Shown piece by piece: positions 15,335 through 25,237 of a stretch of DNA of 64,000 nucleotides. Position numbers and translations under genes: made by a program. Below the pieces are notes generated by a model. The model had not been told where the DNA came from. It searched no databases and saw only the letters and a program-made list of their open reading frames with translations. Location: the NCBI GenBank assembly GCA_028279985.1, contig JANQMR010000001.1:62001-126000 (forward strand). Direction: 5' to 3'. This DNA comes from Woeseiaceae bacterium. GTDB lineage: Bacteria > Pseudomonadota > Gammaproteobacteria > Steroidobacterales > Woeseiaceae. Within the stretch, counting starts at the first letter, position 1; each line of letters starts with the position of its first letter.

Positions 15335-18300
15335 CCGCCGCGGCGGGCGTCACGAACAGCACCATCAAACCCGAAATCAGAATGCCGAAACCCAGGCTCA
15401 CGCCCATCGGGATCAGGAACTGCGCCTGCGGGCTTTTCTCGAACAACAGCGGTGTGAGTCCCAGCGCGGTCGTCAGGGTCGTCAGGACGACCGGCCGGAA
15501 CCGGCGCGCCGCCGAAACGGCCGCCGCGTCGATCGGCGATACACCGGCATCGCGATGCCGGTTGTAAAGGTCGATCAGCACGACGGAGGCGTTGACCGCC
15601 ACCCCGGCCAAGGCGACGATCCCGAAGATCGACACGAACGACAGCGGAAAGCCCAATACGAAGTGGCCCAGTATCGCGCCCGCGACACCCAGCGGTATCG
15701 ATACCAGGACCGCCAGCGGCTGCAGATACGAGCGAAGCTGGGTCGCGATCATCGCGAAGATCACCAGTAACACGACGACGAAGGCGCTGCCGATGTCGGC
15801 CAGGTCTTCGTTCTGTTCACGAGTCGTGCCCGCGCGTACCCACCGTAATCCGGGGTAGGCCGCTTCGAGTTCCGGCATGACGGTCTCGACGATCGTCGCG
15901 TTGGCCGTGTTTGGCGTGCTGACGGCCTCATCCACGTCGGCGCTGACGGTGACGACGCGGCGGCCGTCGATACGTTCGATCGAGGAATAGGCGCGGCTTT
16001 CCTCGACGCGGGCGACGGTCATCAGCGGCGCGCGGCCGCCGTCCGGCAGCCGTACGCGAAAGTCGTCGAGTGCTTCCAGTGTGGCGCGGGTGGATTCGGG
16101 GTAACGCACGTAGACACGGACTTCTTCGCGTCCGCGCTGGATTCGTTGCACTTCTTCGCCGAAGAAACCCTGTCGGACCTGCACCGCCACGTCGGCCGGC
16201 CTGAGGCCCGCGGCCTGGCCGGCCGGGGTCAACTCGAACACGAGCTGTCGTTTGCCGAGATCGAAACTGTCTTCGATCTGGTTGACTCCGGCGACCCTCT
16301 CCAGCCGCTCTTTCATGGCCTCGGCGGCGGCGATGAGCTGGGTTTCGTCCTGGTGCGCGAGCTCGAACTCGATATCGTCGCCGAATCTCGCGGCGGTCGC
16401 CGTGAACGTCACGCGCTCGGCGCCTTCGACGGTCCCGAGCTCGCTGCGCCAACGGCGTTCGATTTCGGCCGCAGGCATGCGGCGCTTGCCGTAGGGTGTG
16501 AGCTCTATCTGCACCTGGCCTATGTTCTCGGCAGTCGAAAAACCATTGTCCGCGCCGGGGCCGATACCGCGGGCGGCGATTCCGCCGCTGGTGGTCGTGA
16601 CCGAGACGAACAGTTCCTCGCCCGTCTCGCCGCGGACCGTGTCGGCGACTTGCCGCGCGGCTTCCGCCATGCGTCCGACTGCCGCATCGGTGCGTTCGAA
16701 GGGTGTGCCTTCGGGCATCGTCACGCTGGCCGACATGTTGTTGCCTTCGATCTGCGGGAAAAAAATGAACCGCACCTGTCCGTTCTGCACGAGGCCGATA
16801 CAGAGTATGAAAAATGCCGTCGCAAGCCCGAGGGTCGCATAACGCCAGCGTGCCGCGAAGCGGACGCCGGGCTCGACCCACTCGTCGCGTATCCTGGCGA
16901 CACCGGCGGCAACCTTACCCTGGATACGTTTCAGCGGCCCGCGGGACCAAGATCCGCCGTGACGCAGGTGGGCGGGCAGTATGCAGAACGCCTCGAGCAG
17001 GGACACGAGGAGAACGCTGATGACCACCAGCGGTATTGCCCGGGTCACGTCGCCGAAAGTGCCGCCGGTGACCAGCAGCGGCAAGAATGCCGCGATTGTC
17101 GTCGCAACGCCGACGACCACCGGGGCGAGCACGCCGTGAGCGCCGCGCTTGGCGGCAAGCTCGCCGGCGTAGCCGCGTTCTCTTTCGGCATCGATGTTCT
17201 CGCCGATGACGATCGCATCGTCGACCACGAGGCCCAGGACGATGATCAGGCCGAACAAGGACACCATCGTGACCGTGACGCCGAGCGAACCGAAGAGCAG
17301 GAAGCCGCCCATGAAGGCGGTTGCGATGCCGACGCTGACCCAGACCGCGAGTTTCAGGTCCAGCATCAACACCAGGAACATGAATACCAGGGCGAAGCCA
17401 AAGAGCCCGTTTCTGAGCAGGAGGTTGACGCGTTCGCGCAGCAATTGCGTCTCGTCGCTGAACTCGACGAGCGCGACGCCCGGCGGGGTTGAATAGCCGG
17501 CCAGGAAGCGGTCCACGGCGGCTTTGACGGCGAGCACGTCCTCGGCTTCGGCGCGCAATACCTCGACGAACACGGCCGGTCGGCCGTTGTACAGGTTGGT
17601 GAGTCTTTCGCGGACGAAACCGTCCCGCACCTCGGCCACGTCGGCGAGTGTAATCATCGAGCCATCGGGCAAGGTACGCACGACGATGGACTCGAATGCC
17701 GCGCCGTCCTGCCGTTTCTGGTTGGTGCGCAACAGGATCTCGCCGGAACCCGAGACGATGGAGCCGCCGGCGAGATCCAGCGACGATCGACGTACGGCGT
17801 CCGCCACGTCGGCGAAGCTCATGTCGTAGCGGCGCAAGGTCGCTTCGCTGACCTCGATCGAGATCTCGTAGTCCCGATCGCCGATCAACGAGACCAGCGA
17901 GATGTCCGGTTGCGTCAACAGGTCACGCTCGATCTCCTCCGCCGCGCGCCTCAAACCCGCTTCACCGACGTCGCCTACGACGGCGAGCGTCACGACTCCG
18001 CCCGTCGGTCTGGGGGCGACGACGGTCGCTTTCTCGGCATTCTCGGGCGGAAAGTCGCTCAGCCCGTCCACGGCCGTTTCGACGTCTTCCTTCACTTGTT
18101 GACGGTCGGCGAAGTCGCTGGTTTCTATCGTGATGGAACCGAAGTCTTCGGACGCCGTCGAGCTCACCCGCTTGACGCCGTCGATACCCAGCACGGCCTC
18201 TTCGACCCGGCGCGTGATGCCTTCCTCGACCTCGGCGGGCGTTGCGCCCGGAAACGGTACCGCCACCGTGACGGTACCCGGCGAAATCGTCGGGAAGACC

Positions 18301-18431
18301 TGCGTCGGCAGGCGCATGGCAGAAAGCGCACCGCCGACGAGGAGCACGATCATGATCAGGTTTGCGGCGACCGGGTTGTAGATGAACCAGGAGAGCAGGC
18401 CCCGTTTGTCCTCGTTGTACTCCTTGTTCAC
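15252..18431 (-). CDS. RND efflux permease (AcrB/HAE family)
   Basis: The 1059-residue inner-membrane protein has the RND layout: one N-terminal helix (NLIMIVLLVGGALSAM), a large periplasmic loop with FPGATPAEVEEGITRRVEEAV, helices 2-6, a second periplasmic loop and a final helix bundle. The proton-relay aspartates are in GLVVDDAIVIGENI of helix 4. The C-terminal half repeats the motif as GVAVNASVVLIDLYN, where the charged pair is absent as usual. It follows the adaptor gene by 8 bp and should form a tripartite pump with it; no outer-membrane factor gene is in the window. It overlaps the EamA gene convergently. Confidence 0.94.
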   Translation of the reverse strand: MNKEYNEDKRGLLSWFIYNPVAANLIMIVLLVGGALSAMRLPTQVFPTISPGTVTVAVPFPGATPAEVEEGITRRVEEAVLGIDGVKRVSSTASEDFGSITIETSDFADRQQVKEDVETAVDGLSDFPPENAEKATVVAPRPTGGVVTLAVVGDVGEAGLRRAAEEIERDLLTQPDISLVSLIGDRDYEISIEVSEATLRRYDMSFADVADAVRRSSLDLAGGSIVSGSGEILLRTNQKRQDGAAFESIVVRTLPDGSMITLADVAEVRDGFVRERLTNLYNGRPAVFVEVLRAEAEDVLAVKAAVDRFLAGYSTPPGVALVEFSDETQLLRERVNLLLRNGLFGFALVFMFLVLMLDLKLAVWVSVGIATAFMGGFLLFGSLGVTVTMVSLFGLIIVLGLVVDDAIVIGENIDAERERGYAGELAAKRGAHGVLAPVVVGVATTIAAFLPLLVTGGTFGDVTRAIPLVVISVLLVSLLEAFCILPAHLRHGGSWSRGPLKRIQGKVAAGVARIRDEWVEPGVRFAARWRYATLGLATAFFILCIGLVQNGQVRFIFFPQIEGNNMSASVTMPEGTPFERTDAAVGRMAEAARQVADTVRGETGEELFVSVTTTSGGIAARGIGPGADNGFSTAENIGQVQIELTPYGKRRMPAAEIERRWRSELGTVEGAERVTFTATAARFGDDIEFELAHQDETQLIAAAEAMKERLERVAGVNQIEDSFDLGKRQLVFELTPAGQAAGLRPADVAVQVRQGFFGEEVQRIQRGREEVRVYVRYPESTRATLEALDDFRVRLPDGGRAPLMTVARVEESRAYSSIERIDGRRVVTVSADVDEAVSTPNTANATIVETVMPELEAAYPGLRWVRAGTTREQNEDLADIGSAFVVVLLVIFAMIATQLRSYLQPLAVLVSIPLGVAGAILGHFVLGFPLSFVSIFGIVALAGVAVNASVVLIDLYNRHRDAGVSPIDAAAVSAARRFRPVVLTTLTTALGLTPLLFEKSPQAQFLIPMGVSLGFGILISGLMVLFVTPAAAVIVEDIRRVGADSARGETSADTVPSVP

Positions 18432-18439
18432 GGCGCGTT

Positions 18440-19600
18440 CTACTGCGTCCCTCGCGTCGCGTCGCTGGACGCGGCGAGACCGGTATCGGCTTGAGCCTGG
18501 ACCGGCAGCCCCGCACGGGCGTTGGGCGGCGGGATTGCAACCACCCCGTCGGCCGGGTCGAACGCGGCGACGATCGCCGTTCGCTCGTCGTTGCCCAGGA
18601 CGTCGACCAGCCGCTGCTGGAGGCGGCCGTCCTCGACGACCCAGAGCCGATCGCGTGACGTGAGGGCTGCGCTCGGCACGCGAAAGGTATCGGGCATATC
18701 CGCGCCTGCGATCTCGACCGTGACGAATTCGCCGACCGTCAATGCCGCCGTGTCCGCGGCACCGATGTAGAGCGTGGCGAGCCGGGTGCGTTCGTCTAGC
18801 GCCGCCGCCTTGCGCAGCACGACGCCGGCGATCTCCCCATCACCGGGGCCGCCGGCGAGAATCGTGGCGCTGCGGCCGACCGCAGTGCCGATCAATGCCA
18901 ACTCGTCATTCGATACCGGAACCGCGATTTCGACGCTGTCCAGTGAGAACAGCGTGCCCACTGCGGCGTTGCCGCCCACGACCTGGCCGACGCCGAGCCG
19001 GGTGTCGAGCACCCGTGCGTCGAACGGGGCGCGGACCACGGTGCGGCCCAGCGAGAGCTCGGCGGCGCGCCTGGCCGCTTCTCCGCTTCGAATGCGCGCC
19101 TCGGCGGCTGCAATCTGCGGCACGCGTGCGATCAGGTCGGGAATCTGGCGGTCCGGAAACTGCCCGTCCCAGACCTGCTTCTCGGCGGCCGCTTCGGCTT
19201 CGAGCAGGGCGAGATCGCTGCGGGCGCCTTCGATCTCTGCCAGCGTGGTTTCGACCGAGAGCTCGTAGTCCGACGGGTCGATCCTGAACAGGACCTCGCC
19301 TTCGGCAACGGCCGCGCCGGGCCGAAACCGCGGAGTAACCTCGACGACACGCCCGGATACCTGCGGAATGAGGTCGGTGACGACGCCTGCTTCGACGACA
19401 CCGTTCAGCCTTACGACCGGCCGGTAGGTTTCCGGCGCCGGTCGTACGATCGAGATCGTCGGTCCCGCTGAAGCCGGCAGCGGCGGTCTCTCCGGTGCCT
19501 CCGGTCTCAAGGCCATCGATAACAGCACGGCCGAACCGACCACGCCGATCACGAAGACTAGCTGCAGCAGCCCGGCATGACGTTGAAGGCTGGATATCAT
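18440..19600 (-). CDS. RND efflux periplasmic adaptor (membrane fusion protein)
   Basis: The 386-residue protein starts with a single membrane anchor (LLQLVFVIGVVGSAVLLSMAL), then a barrel-sandwich/lipoyl half (VEAGVVTDLIPQVSGRVVEVTPRFRPGAAVAEGEVLFRIDP), an alpha-hairpin rich in Glu/Ala (about residues 105-165), the second lipoyl half (RTVVRAPFDARVLDTRLGVGQVVGG) and beta-barrel domain. This is the HlyD/AcrA family. It is the first gene of the efflux operon, 8 bp before the permease. Substrates cannot be deduced. Confidence 0.92.
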   Translation of the reverse strand: MISSLQRHAGLLQLVFVIGVVGSAVLLSMALRPEAPERPPLPASAGPTISIVRPAPETYRPVVRLNGVVEAGVVTDLIPQVSGRVVEVTPRFRPGAAVAEGEVLFRIDPSDYELSVETTLAEIEGARSDLALLEAEAAAEKQVWDGQFPDRQIPDLIARVPQIAAAEARIRSGEAARRAAELSLGRTVVRAPFDARVLDTRLGVGQVVGGNAAVGTLFSLDSVEIAVPVSNDELALIGTAVGRSATILAGGPGDGEIAGVVLRKAAALDERTRLATLYIGAADTAALTVGEFVTVEIAGADMPDTFRVPSAALTSRDRLWVVEDGRLQQRLVDVLGNDERTAIVAAFDPADGVVAIPPPNARAGLPVQAQADTGLAASSDATRGTQ

Positions 19601-19739
19601 GGTTTCGTCGCCATGGTTTCGATCGAATTCCTAAAGCGCGAACGGGAGCATGCAGGATACTACGCCCGGTGTCTGTTTCCCTTTGTAACTTTGCAATTCT
19701 TAACGATAAATTCGAGGGCTGCAGAGTGGCTCCCGTCAA

Positions 19740-19785
19740 AAATAGCGCCATAAATAGCGCCATTGTTTAGAGAATGTTTAGAGAA
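19740..19785. repeat. Two adjacent but different tandem duplications (12 bp x 2, 11 bp x 2)
   Basis: AAATAGCGCCAT occurs exactly twice in tandem (19740-19751, 19752-19763), and is followed without gap by TGTTTAGAGAA exactly twice (19764-19774, 19775-19785). Both pairs are perfect. They lie in the divergent region between the efflux adaptor and the histidine kinase, 43 bp before the kinase start. Confidence 0.97.
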
Positions 19786-19827
19786 TTTCGGGTTCCGGGT
19801 CGCCTTTGAGACAATGTCCTGATTCAT

Positions 19828-21462
19828 ATGCAAGCGAGCTCCCACGGGATGCCTTACAGGCTCAGCACAAACGCCAGTTCCGTGACGACCCGGATCCGGG
19901 TTGCGACCGCCGGTTCCGCGGTTCTGCTGTTTCTGCTTGCCGCCTTGTTCTACGGCACGGTGCAGCGGTACCAGTATCTGCTGACCCGCAGCGAACTCGC
20001 ACACGACGTACTGCTCAACTACCTCACCGTCTCGGACCACACCTACCGCAAACTCAATGCGATGGGCGAGATCGTCGCCCAAGGCAGGGTCGAGGACCAC
20101 CAGGAACGCTATTCCAATGCCGCCTCGCTCCGTGCCGCGCTCACCAAGGTCAGGCAGAGCATTGCAGCCGAGGTGGCTTTCGTGCAAGACCCCGCCGAAA
20201 GTGAAGAGCTGGATCACCTGGTGGAGATCGAACGGCTTTCCGAGCAGATCATCGCGGCCAGCACGCGTATCCGCAGCGACGTGGGGCTCGGCCGGCTCGC
20301 CGAAGGCCGCCGGGAACTCACGCACTTGCGCAGCGAGGCCATCGCCGGCCGGTTCAGCGAGCTGATCGACATCGCGCTCGAGGATGAACGCCGCGAGGTG
20401 GTGGCTACCGAGCAGGCGGCGCAACGCCTGGGGAGTCAAATCACCTGGGCGTTGCCGGTCGCGGTGCTGGTGACTTTTGCCTTCGGCATTCTCGTCACCG
20501 TGCTGATTTCGGGGAGTATCACGCGGGCCGTCGATGTTCTGCGTCGCACGGCGCTCGCCTATGCATCCGGCGATTTCGACTACCGCACCGACCAGCTCTA
20601 CGAGCGGGAATTCGCCGAGCTCGGCGATGCTTTCGATCGCATGGGCGAGGAGCTGTCGCGGCGTCGCGACGCGGCCGTCAAGCAGGCACGAGATCTCGAA
20701 GCACTGGTCGGCGAACGTACCCAGGGCCTGCGCGAAACGAACGATCGGCTCGCGCTCGCCGATCGCAGCCGGCGCAGGCTGCTGGCCGACATCAGCCACG
20801 AGCTCAGGACGCCCTTGACCGTCATCCACGGCGAAGCGGAGATGGCCCTGCGCGGCGAAGCCAAGGAAAGGGGCGAATACGTCGAGGCGCTGGAGCGGAT
20901 TCGCGAGCAGGCGCTGCACACGAACCGCCTGGTGGACGACTTGCTGTTCGTCGCGCGGGCCGAGGAGGGGCATGCGCGAATCGACAAACGCGCCGTGGCG
21001 GTGGTGGGGATACTCAAGGCGGTCTGCGCCGATTTCAGCACTGCCGCGGAAAGCAAGCAGATCGACCTCCAGTCCGAATTCGCCGACGAGTACATCGTGG
21101 TTTACGGTGACAGCGACCGCCTGCGCCAGGTGTTCGCCATTCTGATCGACAATGCGATCCGTTACACTGAGACCGAGGGCCATGTACGCGTCGGACTGAC
21201 ACTCGCCGGGAGCGGCGTCGAGATCACGGTACAGGACGACGGCATCGGACTGAGCGAAGAGGACGCAGAACAAGTGTTCTATCGGTTCTACCGCGGATCG
21301 AATGCGCAACGTGCCGCCAAAGGCACCGGGCTCGGCCTGCCGGTGGCCAAAGCGATCGTCGAGGCGCACGAAGGTCGTATCTCGCTGACCGGAACCCCGG
21401 GTGAAGGTGCGACGGCGACGGTGTGGTTACCGGCCGAGGACAGCATCCGGGCCATTGCGTGA
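19828..21462 (+). CDS. Sensor histidine kinase
   Basis: The 544-residue protein has a membrane helix at about 27-46, an external helical segment of about 160 residues, a second helix at about 208-232, a HAMP linker, a HisKA domain with phospho-acceptor H324 in LADISHELRTPLTV, and a HATPase domain (IDNAIRYTE, DDGIGLSEED, GTGLGLPVAKAIVEAH). ATG 19849 is an alternative start that would remove seven residues. The response regulator follows after 34 bp. The sensory segment has no recognisable domain; the operon that follows the regulator (hydrolase, porin, ABC protein) is the most likely target. Confidence 0.93.
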   Translation: MQASSHGMPYRLSTNASSVTTRIRVATAGSAVLLFLLAALFYGTVQRYQYLLTRSELAHDVLLNYLTVSDHTYRKLNAMGEIVAQGRVEDHQERYSNAASLRAALTKVRQSIAAEVAFVQDPAESEELDHLVEIERLSEQIIAASTRIRSDVGLGRLAEGRRELTHLRSEAIAGRFSELIDIALEDERREVVATEQAAQRLGSQITWALPVAVLVTFAFGILVTVLISGSITRAVDVLRRTALAYASGDFDYRTDQLYEREFAELGDAFDRMGEELSRRRDAAVKQARDLEALVGERTQGLRETNDRLALADRSRRRLLADISHELRTPLTVIHGEAEMALRGEAKERGEYVEALERIREQALHTNRLVDDLLFVARAEEGHARIDKRAVAVVGILKAVCADFSTAAESKQIDLQSEFADEYIVVYGDSDRLRQVFAILIDNAIRYTETEGHVRVGLTLAGSGVEITVQDDGIGLSEEDAEQVFYRFYRGSNAQRAAKGTGLGLPVAKAIVEAHEGRISLTGTPGEGATATVWLPAEDSIRAIA

Positions 21463-21496
21463 CGGATGCCGGTCCGGTGGTAACAGGACGTAGATC

Positions 21497-22198
21497 ATGC
21501 GCATACTGGTAGTCGAAGACGACGACCGCATCGCGGATTTTCTCGTGCGTGCGCTCAAGTCCGAGGGGCATACCTGTGTCCGCGTCGGCGACGGTCGCGA
21601 AGCCCTGACGCTCGGCCAGGAAGCGGATTTCGAGTTGATCATTCTGGACCTGATGCTGCCCGGCATGCATGGCCTCGAGGTCTGCCAGGAATTACGCATG
21701 CGCAAAATCCATACTCCGATCGTCATGTTGACCGCGATGGACGGCGTGGACGACGTCATCCGGGGCCTGCGCATGGGCGCCGACGACTACATCAAAAAGC
21801 CCTTTGTCATCGACGAGCTTCTCGCGCGCATCGAAGCCGTGACCCGCCGCGGCGCGGAAAACGCCCGGCCGCTGCAGGTACTAGAGGTAGCCGACCTGCG
21901 GCTCGACCGCCGATCGATGCAGGTGACGGTGGCCGGGAACGCGATCGAGCTCACCGCCAAGGAGCTCGCCGTGCTGGAGCTGCTCTTGTCCAGTCCGGGC
22001 CGCCTGTTCAGCCGCGAGCGCATACTGAGCAACGTCTGGGGGATGGACATGGACCCGATGACCAATGTCGTCGACGTTTATGTCGGTAAATTGCGACGCA
22101 AGATCGACGCAGACCGCAAGAACTCCCTGATCGAGACCGTACGCGGCCTCGGCTACCGTCTGAACGACGGCCCGACCGACCGCCTGAACGACGTTTAG
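21497..22198 (+). CDS. OmpR/PhoB-family response regulator
   Basis: The 233-residue protein has a receiver domain with acidic pocket EDDD, phospho-acceptor D51 (FELIILDLMLPGMHG) and the switch/Lys segment DDYIKKPF, then an OmpR winged helix (LTAKELAVLELLLSSPGRLFSRERILSNVWG, VVDVYVGKLRRKID). It is paired with the kinase just upstream. The last residues, RLNDGPTDRLNDV, hold a partial 24-bp-spaced duplication (CGTCTGAACGACG at 22157 and CGCCTGAACGACG at 22181) directly before the stop. Confidence 0.94.
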   Translation: MRILVVEDDDRIADFLVRALKSEGHTCVRVGDGREALTLGQEADFELIILDLMLPGMHGLEVCQELRMRKIHTPIVMLTAMDGVDDVIRGLRMGADDYIKKPFVIDELLARIEAVTRRGAENARPLQVLEVADLRLDRRSMQVTVAGNAIELTAKELAVLELLLSSPGRLFSRERILSNVWGMDMDPMTNVVDVYVGKLRRKIDADRKNSLIETVRGLGYRLNDGPTDRLNDV

Positions 22199-22354
22199 GC
22201 AATTTTCATTTTTGTTTTAGTCCGGCTTCATCGCCGGGACAGCGGCCGTTCATTTGCCGCAAGTAATCTGGCTTCCGACGGTGACGCGGTGCGGTCGTCG
22301 TCTTTGTTGGAGTTTTTCCGCAATCTCATCCGCAACCACATACGGAGCGTAAAC

Positions 22355-23443
22355 ATGACAACGGTTTCGGCAAGCGTAGTTCAGCGGTCGGGCAACCGGG
22401 TGACGTATCTCCCGGGTTTCGAACCGCAGGGACTGCCGGCCGGCACGAAATGGGCGTTCGTGACCCGTAACGTGCCCCAAGGCAAGGTCGTCAACACCGC
22501 GACACTGGCGGGCAGGGCACCCGTCGCCGGGGATCTCGTGCTCGCGCGGGTGGAGCGTATCGCGCAGCACACGCGCATCCAGCTCAGGAACGGCCGCCGC
22601 TCGTTACTCTACAAGGGCGACCACGTCGTGGTCGTGTACGGCAACCGCTACGCACCCGATCAGTTCGAGGCGGAAATCCCGGCCGATCTGGATCTGTGTC
22701 ACCTGGTCGCAGCCGGCGGCGTCGCCGCCAAGGCGGTGTCGAAACACACGCGGCTCAAATGGCCGACGACGATCCGGCCGGTCGGTTTCTGCGTGGACGA
22801 GTCCGGCGATGTCGTCAACCTCAGGCGCTTCGGTCTGCACCGTACGGTCGCGCACGAGGCGGCGCGCAAGCCGGTCGTCGCGGTGCTCGGTACCTCGATG
22901 AACTCGGGCAAGACCACGGCGGTTGCGGCGCTGGTCAAGGGCCTCACGGCCGCCGGCCATCGTGTCGCGGCGGTCAAGGCAACCGGTACCGGCTCCGGCA
23001 ACGACCTTTGGGCCTACGAGGATGCCGGCGCCGCGAGGGCGCTGGATTTCACCGATGCCGGATACCCGTCCACCTATCGCGTATCTCGGACAGAGATCCA
23101 GGACTGTTTCGAACGTTTGCTGTCGGCATGCCTGGCGGATTCCGCTATCGATGTCACCGTGGTCGAAATTGCCGACGGCTTGTTGCACTTCGAGACCGCG
23201 GAGCTGGTTGCATCCGGCGCTTTCGCCAGCCAGGTCGATCACGTCGTGTTCGCGGCGGGTGAGGCGATGGGTGCTGCCGCAGGCGTCGAGCGGCTTAGGC
23301 AGGTTGGCATCGAGCCGCTGGCGGTCAGCGGTGTCCTGACGGCGTCCACGCTGGCGATTGCCGAGGCCGCGGCCGTCACCGGCGTTCCGGTCCTGGGCAA
23401 AAGCGATCTCGAATCGCCGCGGATCGCGAAGCTGGTGGGCTGA
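22355..23443 (+). CDS. P-loop NTPase of unknown function (MobB/DUF1611-like C-terminal domain)
   Basis: The 362-residue protein has an N-terminal half with beta-rich character and no motif that I recognise, then from about residue 175 a P-loop domain: VAVLGTSMNSGKTTAVAALVKGLTAAGHRVAAVKATGTGSGNDLW. The Walker A is G-T-S-M-N-S-G-K-T-T and the following VKATGTG-ND segment resembles MobB, dethiobiotin synthetase and DUF1611 proteins. IDVTVVEIADGLL could be Walker B. I chose ATG 22355, preceded by CGGAG at good spacing; a longer frame starts at 22289. It is the first gene of an operon with an ABC protein, hydrolase and porin. The function is unknown. Confidence 0.7.
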   Translation: MTTVSASVVQRSGNRVTYLPGFEPQGLPAGTKWAFVTRNVPQGKVVNTATLAGRAPVAGDLVLARVERIAQHTRIQLRNGRRSLLYKGDHVVVVYGNRYAPDQFEAEIPADLDLCHLVAAGGVAAKAVSKHTRLKWPTTIRPVGFCVDESGDVVNLRRFGLHRTVAHEAARKPVVAVLGTSMNSGKTTAVAALVKGLTAAGHRVAAVKATGTGSGNDLWAYEDAGAARALDFTDAGYPSTYRVSRTEIQDCFERLLSACLADSAIDVTVVEIADGLLHFETAELVASGAFASQVDHVVFAAGEAMGAAAGVERLRQVGIEPLAVSGVLTASTLAIAEAAAVTGVPVLGKSDLESPRIAKLVG

Positions 23444-23450
23444 CGGGCCG

Positions 23451-25181
23451 ATGCAGATTCACGGAGTCCAGGGACCGCTGTCCCGGGTGCACAGGCCGCT
23501 TTTGGCAACCCTGGTCATCCTCGGCATCTTGCAGGCGGCTTCGCTGGTCGGCGTGGCGCTGATCACCCAAAGCCTGGTCGCCGGTATGGTCGGTGACGGC
23601 GACGCGGCCGGTCCGGGTGCGATCGGACTGGCGTTGCTGCTCGTATTGGCCGTGGGCGGTCCCGCGGCGCGGTGGCTGGAGCGCCTTCTCGCGGAACGGC
23701 TCGGCAACCGGTACGTACACGCGGTTCGCCTGCGCCTGTTCGATGCGCTGACCCTCGGGCAAGTGCCGGTCGGACGCACGCCAGGCGCGCGCCGCCAACA
23801 CGGCATACAGCTCGTGCGCTTTTCCAACGACCTGACGGCCCTGCGCCAATGGGTGTCCCTGGGTCTGGCGCGATTGATCGGCACGAGCCTGTTCTTGTCG
23901 GGCGTCGTGGTTGCGGTGTTGCTGATCGACACGCGAGTCGCGGCGCTCGTCGCCGCCTTACTGGCGCTGGCCGTGGGCGCCACGCTCGCGATCGGTATCG
24001 GTTTTGAAAAAAGCGTCAGGCTGACCCGCCGGCGCCGCGGCCGTATCGCCAACGCGGTATCGGACGCTTTGCAAAACACCGCGAATCTCGCGACCTTCGG
24101 CCGCACCGGCCGCGAACGCAAGCGCCTTGCGCGCTTGAGCCTCGAACTCGGCGACGCCTTGGAAAAACGCGGGTTCTGGATCGGTGCGCTGCGCGGGTTT
24201 ACGGATTTCGCGCATCGCCTGATCATGATTTCGGTGCTGCTGGCCGGTGCGCTGTGGCTTGCCGCCGGCACCTTGTCGATCGGTGGGCTGCTGGCCGTGC
24301 TCGGCGTCAGCGCGATGCTGGGCGGGCCGCTGCGTGAGCTCGGCCGGGTATTCGAGTACTGGAAAAGCGCCGGGGTCGGCGCCGAGAAGCTGAATGCGGC
24401 GATCGAAGCGCGGCCCGTCACGGCCGTGCACCGAAAACGGCTTGCGGAAGGCCGCGGCAAGCTCGTCGTCGAGGCGCTGGACATTCCCGGCGTATTGACC
24501 ACGCCGGTATTGCGCGCGAGGGCGGGTGAGCGCGTTGCGATCACCGGCGTCAACGGCGCAGGCAAGAGTACGCTGTTGCGGGCGATTGCCGGACTCTCCC
24601 CGGTTCGGTCGGGCTGCGTGCGCCTGGACAAGGTCGAGACCCGGCGCCTGCATTCGCGGGACCGGCGGCGGGCGATCGGTACCGCCGCCAACGCGGACGG
24701 ACTGGTGACGGGATCGATCAGCAAGAACGTGCGGTATCGCTGGCCATCCGCGCCGGCCGCCGCAGTCGACGAGGCCTGTAAAACGGCGGGCCTCGACAGT
24801 CTCGTTGCCGGGCTGGATCGCGGCGTCGCAACGCGGATCGGTCCGGGGGGCGCAGGCCTTTCGGCCGGTGAGGCGGCCAGAGTCAAGCTGGCGCGCGCCG
24901 TCATCGGCGAGCCCAGGTTGCTGCTGTTCGACGAAATCGAGTCGGGGCTGGACCGACGCGGCCGGCAGGCCTTGTCGCGGCTCCTGGAGCATTACCCGGG
25001 CACGGTCGTTTTCGCCACCCATGATAACGAGCTCGTAAGCGGCGCGGACCAGGTCTGGCACGTCGCCGACGGTAAAGTGACCGCGGACCTGATGAATCCG
25101 GACCGGGCCAAAGTCGCCGGCGGCGGCGAGGTGGCCCGGACGCTGAAGATTGCAGATCGATCCAAGGTCGTTTCCCTATGA
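23451..25181 (+). CDS. ABC transporter, fused permease and ATPase
   Basis: The 576-residue protein has a type IV ABC exporter membrane domain (helices at about 17-38, 48-70, 135-180 and 245-300) and a C-terminal ATPase with Walker A GVNGAGKST, signature LSAGEAARVKLARA, Walker B RLLLFDEIESGLD and switch His in FATHDNE. The ATPase is short, with few residues before Walker A. It starts 7 bp after the P-loop gene and overlaps the hydrolase gene by 4 bp. As a half-transporter it should act as a homodimer. Substrate unknown. Confidence 0.88.
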   Translation: MQIHGVQGPLSRVHRPLLATLVILGILQAASLVGVALITQSLVAGMVGDGDAAGPGAIGLALLLVLAVGGPAARWLERLLAERLGNRYVHAVRLRLFDALTLGQVPVGRTPGARRQHGIQLVRFSNDLTALRQWVSLGLARLIGTSLFLSGVVVAVLLIDTRVAALVAALLALAVGATLAIGIGFEKSVRLTRRRRGRIANAVSDALQNTANLATFGRTGRERKRLARLSLELGDALEKRGFWIGALRGFTDFAHRLIMISVLLAGALWLAAGTLSIGGLLAVLGVSAMLGGPLRELGRVFEYWKSAGVGAEKLNAAIEARPVTAVHRKRLAEGRGKLVVEALDIPGVLTTPVLRARAGERVAITGVNGAGKSTLLRAIAGLSPVRSGCVRLDKVETRRLHSRDRRRAIGTAANADGLVTGSISKNVRYRWPSAPAAAVDEACKTAGLDSLVAGLDRGVATRIGPGGAGLSAGEAARVKLARAVIGEPRLLLFDEIESGLDRRGRQALSRLLEHYPGTVVFATHDNELVSGADQVWHVADGKVTADLMNPDRAKVAGGGEVARTLKIADRSKVVSL

Positions 25182-25237
25182 GTAGTTCCCCCATGAGTAG
25201 TTTCCCCACGAGTAGTTTCCCCACGAGTAGTCTCCCT
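25178..25237 (+). repeat. 4 x 15-bp tandem repeat spanning the hydrolase start codon
   Basis: The units are ATGAGTAGTTCCCCC (25178), ATGAGTAGTTTCCCC (25193), ACGAGTAGTTTCCCC (25208) and ACGAGTAGTCTCCCT (25223); a decayed fifth begins at 25238 with ATGAGAAG. The first unit contains the stop of the preceding gene (TGA at 25179). The repeat therefore multiplies the overlapping stop/start junction. Confidence 0.97.

Noticed and set aside
22221-22241. GTCCGGC / GCCGGGAC hairpin after the response regulator as a terminator
   Set aside because: The stem is imperfect and no T-run follows on the plus strand; the T-rich part lies before it.
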